Source: Cryptomeria japonica (lineage: Eukaryota; Streptophyta; Pinopsida; Cupressales; Cupressaceae). From it: a DNA stretch of 64,000 nt. Position 1 is the stretch's first letter; each line of letters opens with the position of its first letter. Both the position numbers and the translations under genes were made by a program. The DNA lies in assembly GCF_030272615.1 (NCBI RefSeq), contig NC_081413.1:158228849-158292848 (forward strand). Direction: 5' to 3'. The notes under the pieces are model-generated. The model saw only the letters and a program-made list of their open reading frames with translations. It searched no databases and was not told the origin of the DNA. This document shows, one piece after another, positions 57,161-64,000 of the stretch.

Positions 57161-58966
57161 TGTGGAGGATGTGGTAACAGTCATAATGAACTCATCTAGT
57201 AATTCTGTGAGAAGAGGATGGTCGCCTGGAAGTGGAGCTTTAGCCAACTGATCTGCAATGACTTGTCCCTTGATTGCCTTTCTGTCCACATATTCAATGT
57301 CAAACTCGCTTAAGAGCATGACCCATTTGGCGGTTCTGCCAGTGAGAACAGCTTTGGACAAGAGATATTTAAGTGGATCAATTTTAGCAATTAATTTTGT
57401 CTTATTATTTAGCATATAGTGTCATAGTTTCTGTGTGCTGAACACTAATGCCAAACATGCTCTTTCAATGGGGGTGTAATTGAGTTCATATCCTACCAAC
57501 ATCCGACTGATGTAGTAAATGGTGTGTTCCTTCCCTTGATCATCTGTTTGCGCCAATAATGCCCCCAATGCCACTACAGTAGCACATATATACAAAATAA
57601 GGGGTTTTCCAGGAGCAGGAGGCATCAATACGAGAGGTGATGCTAGATATTCTTTTAATTTCTCAAAGGCCTTTTGACATAGGCAATCCCATTTAAATTT
57701 TGTGTCTTTACGCAACAGGTGTGCAAATGGATGGCACTTGTCTGCTAGCTATGAAATGAAACGCCTGACAGACTGGAGTTTTCCTTGGAGATTGCGCAGT
57801 TGTCTGAGAGTTTTTGGCGGAGGAATTTCCATAATAGCTTTTACCTTTGCGGGATCAACCTTGATGCCTCTGCAGGTAACAATGAATCCCAGTAGTTTTC
57901 CTGATGTGACGCCAAATACACACTTTTTGGGATTTAGGCACAACTTGTATTTTTCCAATCTTTCGAAGATCTATTTTAAAATGGGGATGTGTTCTTGTCT
58001 TGTCTTGGATTTTCCTAGCAGATCATCCACGTAGTCCTCCATAATTTTGTGCAAGAGGTCATGAAAAATTGTTGTCATTGCCCGTTGATACGTAACTCTA
58101 GTATTTTTAAGGCCAAAAGGCATGACCCGGTAATAGAAGGTACCCCATGGTGTTGTGAATGCAGTTTTATGCTGATCCTCATCTGCTATCCTGATTTGGT
58201 TGTATCTAGAAAACCCATCCATTAGCGATAACATTTCATGTCCGGCTGTAAGGTCCACAATCATGTCTATATTGGGGAGCAGGAAATCATCTTTAGGACA
58301 AGCTATATTTAGATCTTGGAAATCTGTGCAGATATGGATGCCCCCAATAGGTTTGGCGACAGATATAATGTTGGAGACCCATTCAGCATAATCTATTGGT
58401 TTGATAAATTCTGTGTCTAACAACTTTTGGAGTTCCGCCTTGACCAGGAGTGCAATATGTGGGTGCATTTTGTGCAATTTTTATTTTACAGGTTTTGCAT
58501 CTGGGCGGACGATGAGATTGTGAACCACCAAGGCAGTGTCCAACCTTGGCATATCGGAATAGGACCATGCAAAATTGATTTTTACCTCTGTAAGGAAGTT
58601 GATGAAGTCTTGTTTCTCGATTTTTGTGAGGGATTTGGCAATGAGCACATTTTTCGGAATGACCTCGGTGCCCATGTTGATGCTGTCTGTTTCTTCTATC
58701 AACAAATTTGATTTATCCTGTGGAAGGTAACCAATGGTAGGGAGGTCAAATCCCTCATCGTCAAGTGCCTTTTCTAGGTTTTCACTTTCAGATACACCCT
58801 TTGTTTTTATTTCTTGTTCATCCAAAGGCGCCTCAGGGAGGTTTTCACCTAGGGAATCATATCTTTTTCTTTTATTATCTTTTTTGTGGCTAAGGGCATT
58901 GACTTGACTACCAAAGTATCCCTTTTTGTGTAGTTGAATACCCTCGATTCTACTACAATCTTCCAT
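57131..58966 (-). pseudogene. Tat reverse transcriptase and first RNase H
   Basis: A linker (58966-58500) leads to RT (58477-57750) with 'FQDLNIACPKDDFLLPNID' and the catalytic 'YVDDLL' at 58033-58016. The thumb/connection block 'NPKKCVFGVTSGKLLGFIV' follows. RNase H is at 57715-57300 ('YYISRMLVGYELNYTPIERA'). Stops at 58481, 57971, 57749 and 57422. Confidence 0.92.
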
Positions 58967-59032
58967 ATTTTGCGCTGTTAGGAGAGCAATGAGAGCATTA
59001 TCGTCAGGACAGATATCTAAAGTGGGTTTGTC

Positions 59033-60184
59033 TTATTGGCCCCAGTCAATGAGTTCAGGATGGACAAGATGTCGCTCATGTGAAGTGGGAGGGGTTATGG
59101 GGGTGATGGTATTGATGTAAGCATCCAAGAAGATATCTTTCTCATATTCATAAGGCATTTTGTGGAATTCCTCTTCATCAGCGCTTTCAATATCCGAAGA
59201 AGGACTAGAAGGGGCACCAGTGATAGTAATCTTAGGCACCGGGGTGTACCCCAAGCCTCTATTGTATCCGTAGGAGATAGGATTTATGGATTTTTTTCTT
59301 GCTTTGTCCTCTGGTCCCAGGCCGTGTCCTTTGTAACCCATTTTTTCAACTATGGCAGATGCTTTTGGGTACATTTCTTTGGATATTCTTGTTGGATCTT
59401 CATCTTCTTCCCGGTACAGCCACGAAGAGATATCTGCTTCGAGGCTCTCGTTATCAAGTGGGCCCCATTGCTGGAAGGTGGTTTTTTGGCCTTGCATGAT
59501 TGGTTTTGGGTCCTTTTTTATCTCTTTTGGTTTTCCAAATGACTTAGGAGAGAGAGGGAGGTTACCTATTAATAAGACGTCCTCCAATTTGTATTCTCCA
59601 TAGCCATTGTCCAAGATCTTGATTTGATTATCTGGTTGGGATGATGTGGAGGCAACATTTGATGTGTCAGATGGAGGCATTGGCGAGGGTCTATTTAGTG
59701 GGCAATGATACAGATGCTTCCCCTCTAATAGTTTGCAATATTGAAAAGGTTGGGGATCACCTTTGATAGTGATCTCTCTTCCGTTATAGGGGAATTTGAT
59801 GCATTGGTGATAGGTGGAGGGTACGGCCTACAAGGAATGAATCCATGGCCTCTCGAGGAGAATGTTGTAGGGGAGGTCAAGATCTATTACTTGGCAAGGG
59901 GTTTCAATTATAATGGGGCCCACTTGAAGAGGTAAGGTGACCACGCCCTTTGAAATTCTTTCTGCATCATCATATGCCTTTATTGTGATCCTTCCAGATG
60001 TGTCTATCAGATCTTCAGCAAGTCCCAATTGTTTTATCAATTTGTATGTACATAGATTAAGCCTGGATCCACCGTCTATTAGGATACATTTGACCTTGTG
60101 CTTATGGATAAGAGCTTCGATGTGCAAAGGTTTGTTATGGTCTTCATCTACGAGAGCATCTTTGGAGTTAAATACAACGTGCTA
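59033..60184 (-). pseudogene. Tat protease with a following G-patch domain
   Basis: The retropepsin-like active site reads 'LIDGGSRLNLCT' (DGG codons about 60076-60068; the family form is D-G-G-A or D-S-G). After a linker a G-patch signature is seen at 59362-59240: 'VEKMGYKGHGLG' then 'RGLGYTP'. G-patch domains bind RNA or helicases; in betaretroviruses one follows the protease, so its place here is comparable. Stops are TAG 60182, TAG 59828 and TAA 59033. Confidence 0.8.
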
Positions 60185-60784
60185 CTGGGCAGCAAGGTTT
60201 CCAATGAGGGCTTGGAATTGGGTGGCGTTGATGTTATCTGGATCGTGTGATTGGAGAAGGGCTTGTTCCAAAATTTCTTTATGGACCGGGGAGGTCTTGA
60301 GAAGTTCCAAAATGGAGATCTGTGCAGGTGTCTTCCCAAGTTGATCAAGGAGGTCATATCGACGGGTGGAAGACATGGGTGGGGGGTTTGGTGGGGGAGG
60401 AACTCCTTGGATGGTGACTCTTCCTCGGTGTGTAGTTGCATTGCAGTCATTCTGGAAATGGGAGGTGGAAGGCGTGGCGCCTTGAATGACTATCCGAGCA
60501 GGATTTGGTCTGCTTTGGGAAGAAGGAGGATTAACTCCTTGGATGGTTATGACATTGACATTATTGTTTGCAGGTTCAATGCGACCTACCAAAAAATCAA
60601 AACCGGTTATGTAATTAGCGTAGTCATAACCCATTACATTAGATGATGAGCCTTTTCCTTTATCACGCTTCGGGAAGGGTTCCTGGCACATTTTGAGTTT
60701 GTCATTGTTATTACTAGGTTTTGCATTTGCTACCTCAATCTCACCTCTATCAATGAGATCTTGTATGTAGATCTTCAGTTTCAT

Positions 60785-62728
60785 ACACTTTCGTGTATCA
60801 TGTCCCTTGATACGATGGTATTCACAATACTCATTTTCATTATACCATCTCGGTTTAGGTTGATTGGGGTCAAATGGGTGAGTGATTGGAAAAACCACTA
60901 CACTTGCTTGGACAAGTTTTTGAAACACCACTTCAATAGGCTCAGCCAGAGGAGTGAAATCTCTTGGAGTCCTGTTATTCGATCAGGGTGGTCGTCTTTG
61001 GATTGAGACATTGTTGTGAGGTTTTTTGGATTGATTTGGATTGTCTCGATTATTGAATTGATGATTATTGGTGGTGGATTTTGGGGGAGTGGCCATGGTT
61101 TGGACTCGCTTTGCATCAGTTATACCATCATTGACCACATTTTTGTTTTTGGACCAGAATTTTGGCTTGTCGTTATAATAAGAGGAAGAACTTTGTGTTG
61201 ATTTCTGGTAATTTTTCAAGGTTCCTTCCTCCCACAAGACACGTTCAAGGGTGAGGCCCTTATCTGTCAATTTTTGGAAGGATTTGATACATTGAGATAT
61301 TAAAGGTCTTGAAAGTTCAGGCACCAAGTTCTTTTGGAATAGCTCAATTTGATGTTGTTCTCGCATGTCCCACTGGAATTTCTTGATAAGATGTCGCCAT
61401 CTTTGTAGGAAATTGGCGAAGGTTTCTCTGGGCCTTTGTTTTGTATTACATAAGTCCATCATAGAAACATCATTACCCATGTTGTATGCATAGTGGGCCA
61501 CAAATTTTTCTGCCAAGTCTAGAAAAGAGACAATAGAACCTCATGGTAAAGATGAGAACCATGCCAAGGCATCTCCTGTTAGACTCTTGGGAAAGAGTCT
61601 GCGAAGATAAAGGTCACTATAGGAGACTTCTTGGCATAAGATGCGGAATTCTCGGACATGGTCGCGGGGATCTCCTTTGCCTTCATACTTTGTGAATTTA
61701 GGGATCTCAAATCCCGGGGGATATGGTGCAACTGATATAGACGGGTCGTAAGGACAAGGGCAAAACTCTTCGAACAAGTAAGTTTTCCTTTTATTAGTCC
61801 TTTGTTTCATGTCCTTGATGATATTCTTCATGTCTTGAATTTCCTTGATGAGGTCTTGTTGTGGACTTTGATATTGATGAATTTTATTTGCCCCAAGAAT
61901 TGGATGAACCAAAGAAGGTGCACCACCACCAATATATTGATATGATGAGGAGGTGGGAACGTGGGATGTGATGACCGATGTCGCTGGGGTTTGAGGGATA
62001 GTTGGTTGTGGTCCACCAACTGTTGTGACGGGATTGAATATGGCCTGGATAAAATTTGTAACATTGTTGGGAGGAAGGGAAGTTTGTGGAATATAAATTT
62101 GTGGTTGAATAGAAGGAGGTGGTATAGAAGTTTGTTGGAGAATGGATGAGATCAGATTCGATAGTGGTATGGATGGTAAGGAGGAAGAAGGTGGGATGGA
62201 GACCACGGTGGGAGGTACCATGGGTGGAATTGATTGAGCTTGGATGATTGATGGGGCTGCAATTGATTGAGTTTGAATAGTAGGTGCAGCGTTTTGTGTG
62301 GGAAGTACCGCGGGTGGCATTGATTGAGCTTGGATGATTGATGGGGCTACAATTGATTGAGTTTGAATAGTAGGTGCAATGCTTTGTGTGGGAGCGAGGT
62401 CCCCTTGTGGTTGTTAGGCAAAAGCAGATCTATTAAACTCAAGCGAAAGTTGAGCTCCATTTTCAAGAAGAGCTTTCAGAAGTGCAGTAGGATTGTGTTT
62501 AATAAACTTGTCCATCATCTCTTGGTTATAAGAATCTGCTAGGAAAGTTTGCACTTCCGGACAAAGTTCATCTTGGTTAACCATGTCAGATTTTTGGCTT
62601 TGATCTTGATTGCTAGGTTGCCCACTTTGTGTATGATCTTGCGTGGGATCTTCATATAGGACATCAATGTCTGGCATGCCATATTGTTGTTTAGCCATCT
62701 TTTTCTTTTGGGATCGAGTTGCGACCAT
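60785..62728 (-). pseudogene. Tat Gag part
   Basis: An N-terminal basic and polar segment, a Pro/Ile/Gln/Ser-rich spacer (62400-61800) with a 30-residue tandem repeat, the capsid-type gag domain (61700-61100, 'EGKGDPRDHVREF', 'LTGDALAWFSSLP', 'RPRETFANFLQRWR') and a CCHC-like knuckle 'CEYHRIKGHDTRKC' at 60826-60785, spaced C-X2-H-X4-H-X4-C. Stops are at 62414, 61541 and 60983. Gag forms the particle and binds the RNA. Confidence 0.88.
62222..62393 (-). repeat. 90-bp in-frame tandem duplication in the Tat Gag spacer
   Basis: GGGTGG[A/C]ATTGATTGAGCT starts at 62222 and again at 62312. It encodes a 30-residue repeat rich in Pro, Ile and Gln. Frame is kept. Confidence 0.85.
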
Positions 62729-64000
62729 ACACGATATTTGTGATGAAAGGACTTAAGAAATTTGTGATGAAAGGACTTAGAAAATTTGAGGATGATTGAT
62801 GGAGGAGGTATGGTTTTAGAAGAAACTTGATGACTAGGTTGTCTTTGGTATGAACATGAAGGATCGATTCGAATGGCCAGTTTTATGAAGGGATACGACC
62901 ACCCTGATTTGGATGATAGTTGGTGTTTCAAAGGAAAAACTTGAATGTTGATGGAGATGACGGACTCTTAGCTTCTCTCTTAGGCTTATGAAAAATGGGA
63001 CGGACAGAGTTTTGACGCAATTTTGGACTTTGTGTGGGTAATGACTTGGACAATTGTTTATGTCTTGACAAGTGTTTTTGCAAAGTGTTTGGGGATAGTG
63101 ATGTGTTTTTAGTCTTCTCTTGGCAAGTATGTATCAAACAAAGCAAACACAGTGATCAAATGCATATTATATCAAAGAGACTCATGCTCATATACAACAT
63201 TCTTAAGGCTGGCAAGGACAATAGTCATTGAATCCCAATTGGTTTCCCATCTACGTTTACCTAGAGCACACACTTAGATGCTTGACCCCACTGGCTCCCC
63301 TCCACGACACTCACTTCTCGGGGTAGCCAAACATCAATTCCCATGAAAACTCCTAATGGAAAACTTTGTGTCTCTACTAAGGGCCGTAAGAATATGGGCC
63401 GCTTCAGAGGTCCGACATCCTGCACCAATGACTAGAAGGTTTTTGGCCACCATGAACAAGGCGTTTAGTAAGTATTCCCGTTAGGAGCTACCCTTTGAAG
63501 TTGCGCAAGCACAATTGAGGCCTATAGCCCAACGAAGCACCAAGAACTTAGTACTCATGCAAGCGTGATTGAGATCTCTAGGATCATACTAAGCACCCAA
63601 TGTGAGAGTGAACTCTCATATAGCCCCAAACATTAACCCTTTCATAGTCAATGGCCTATTTATTATAGTGAGTTGGGAACCCCAGGTCCGGGTGTACTCA
63701 CTTGGGTTGTTCCCCTCTTACCTTGTTAAAGAGCAAGTTGGGAGGGCAGGCCCGCTAGAGGTAAACACACAATCAAACAAGAAAAGGTTGGAGGGTCTGG
63801 ATTTCTGATCGTCTAGTAAGATGAGAGCATACTTTCCTACCTTTACGCTTTTCTTAAAGACACATAAGACAATGGTTCATTCCATTTAATTAATATCTTG
63901 GTGCCTAATTTAAATAAATGCACAATATTTGGTTGAATCAGCTAGGCAACCTGCAAAACCACTTGATTAGTAGTTTGAAAAATGGAGTCTTCAAAAAGCG
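62729..64000 (-). other. Tat 5' untranslated leader
   Basis: Non-coding on both strands apart from short chance frames. A 22-bp tandem duplication (TTGTGATGAAAGGACTTA) lies at about 62738-62781, just upstream of the Gag ATG. No LTR terminus resembling TGTAGATG is found, so the 5' LTR and PBS must lie beyond 64000 and the leader is longer than 1.27 kb. Confidence 0.6.

Larger units (their letters stand above)
55409..62728 (-). pseudogene. Tat Gag-Pol polyprotein, one frame, 13 internal stops
   Basis: From ATG 62728 ('MVATRSQKKKMAKQQYGMPD') to TAG 55409-55411 every block lies in the same frame: 2,440 codons without a net frameshift. Internal stops are TAA 62414, TGA 61541, TGA 60983, TAG 60182, TAG 59828, TAA 59033, TAA 58481, TAG 57971, TAG 57749, TGA 57422, TAA 57128, TAG 56987 and TAG 56270. 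Nearly all can be derived from CAG, CAA or CGA by one C-to-T change, and several sit in blocks where the family has Gln or Arg. Gag and Pol are fused in a single frame, as in some Tat members. This copy cannot be translated as it stands. Confidence 0.92.
51753..64000 (-). mobile_element. Tat-lineage Ty3/Gypsy element, 5' LTR off window
   Basis: Minus-strand element. From right to left: leader (64000-62729), polyprotein (62728-55409), long 3' untranslated region with tandem repeats (55408-53331), polypurine tract (53330-53317) and 3' LTR (53316-51753). The presence of two RNase H domains, the second of archaeal type before integrase, and the long repeat-bearing 3' UTR are marks of the Tat/Ogre group. 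The base 5-mer after the LTR is ATGAT (51748-51752); its partner should lie beyond the window. Confidence 0.92.

Noticed and set aside
59162-59603. Plus-strand frames opposite the G-patch region
   Set aside because: They mirror the Tat polyprotein on the other strand.
55409-62728. Programmed stop readthrough or an altered genetic code (many in-frame TAG)
   Set aside because: All three stop types occur, at many unrelated sites, together with other decay in neighbouring elements; C-to-T decay is simpler.

Overview
The window looks like a stretch of a large, repeat-rich seed-plant genome, most likely a gymnosperm (conifer-like). The base composition is AT-rich and plant LTR retrotransposon lineages dominate: a chromovirus, a Tat-type Gypsy element with a second RNase H, an L1-type LINE and a hAT transposon. 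The only host gene recognised is the 3' end of an intron-containing RRP40 exosome gene. The organism is inferred from style of content, not from a marker gene.

Left part (1-36340) is a nest of insertions that can be unpicked from target-site duplications (TSDs). The oldest layer is a TG...CA unit, called E0 here, in plus orientation. Its protein gene is split into 5827-6594 and 33167-35316, and its end is at 36340. A sister unit, A (1-5826), sits in E0 in the same orientation. Another unit, B (6595-33166, minus), is inserted in the E0 gene between two copies of TGGTG. B was then invaded by a chromovirus (8358-19330, TSD TCATC), which itself carries a hAT transposon (11423-15556, 8-bp TSD with one mismatch). 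B also took up a second Gypsy-type LTR (19380-24076), which was split in turn by two more units of the same TG...CA family: C (20523-22930) and the gene-bearing unit D (24077-30514).

This TG...CA family is the most unusual content. Each unit starts TGTTGTGAC (with a nearby CCCCAT...ATGGGG hairpin where complete), ends near CATCAACA, and is flanked by 5-bp TSDs like a solo LTR. A TATA box lies about 820-880 bp before the end in all five copies. Two copies also carry a long gene of about 910-1,070 codons with its own TATA box about 435-445 bp upstream of the ATG. The simplest reading is a very large LTR whose U3 region contains a protein gene. The protein family is not one I recognise; parts of four copies are present (A, E0, D and G4 at about 49.9-51.5 kb).

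Middle part (36341-51752) holds the RRP40 3' exons (38490-39166), a 134-bp tandem duplication, a decayed minus-strand L1-type LINE (about 40.4-44.65 kb), AT-rich DNA with nothing recognisable, a TIR-bounded element (47926-48872) and the fourth fragment of the gene family.

Right part (51753-64000) is a minus-strand Tat-lineage Gypsy element that runs off the window: 3' LTR, polypurine tract, a long 3' untranslated region with 15 tandem 46-51 bp repeats, then a gag-protease-G-patch-RT-RNase H-aRNase H-integrase polyprotein in a single unbroken frame interrupted only by 13 stop codons. Across three unrelated elements nearly all stops fit C-to-T changes in Gln or Arg codons (or G-to-A in Trp), a signature of cytosine-methylation decay.
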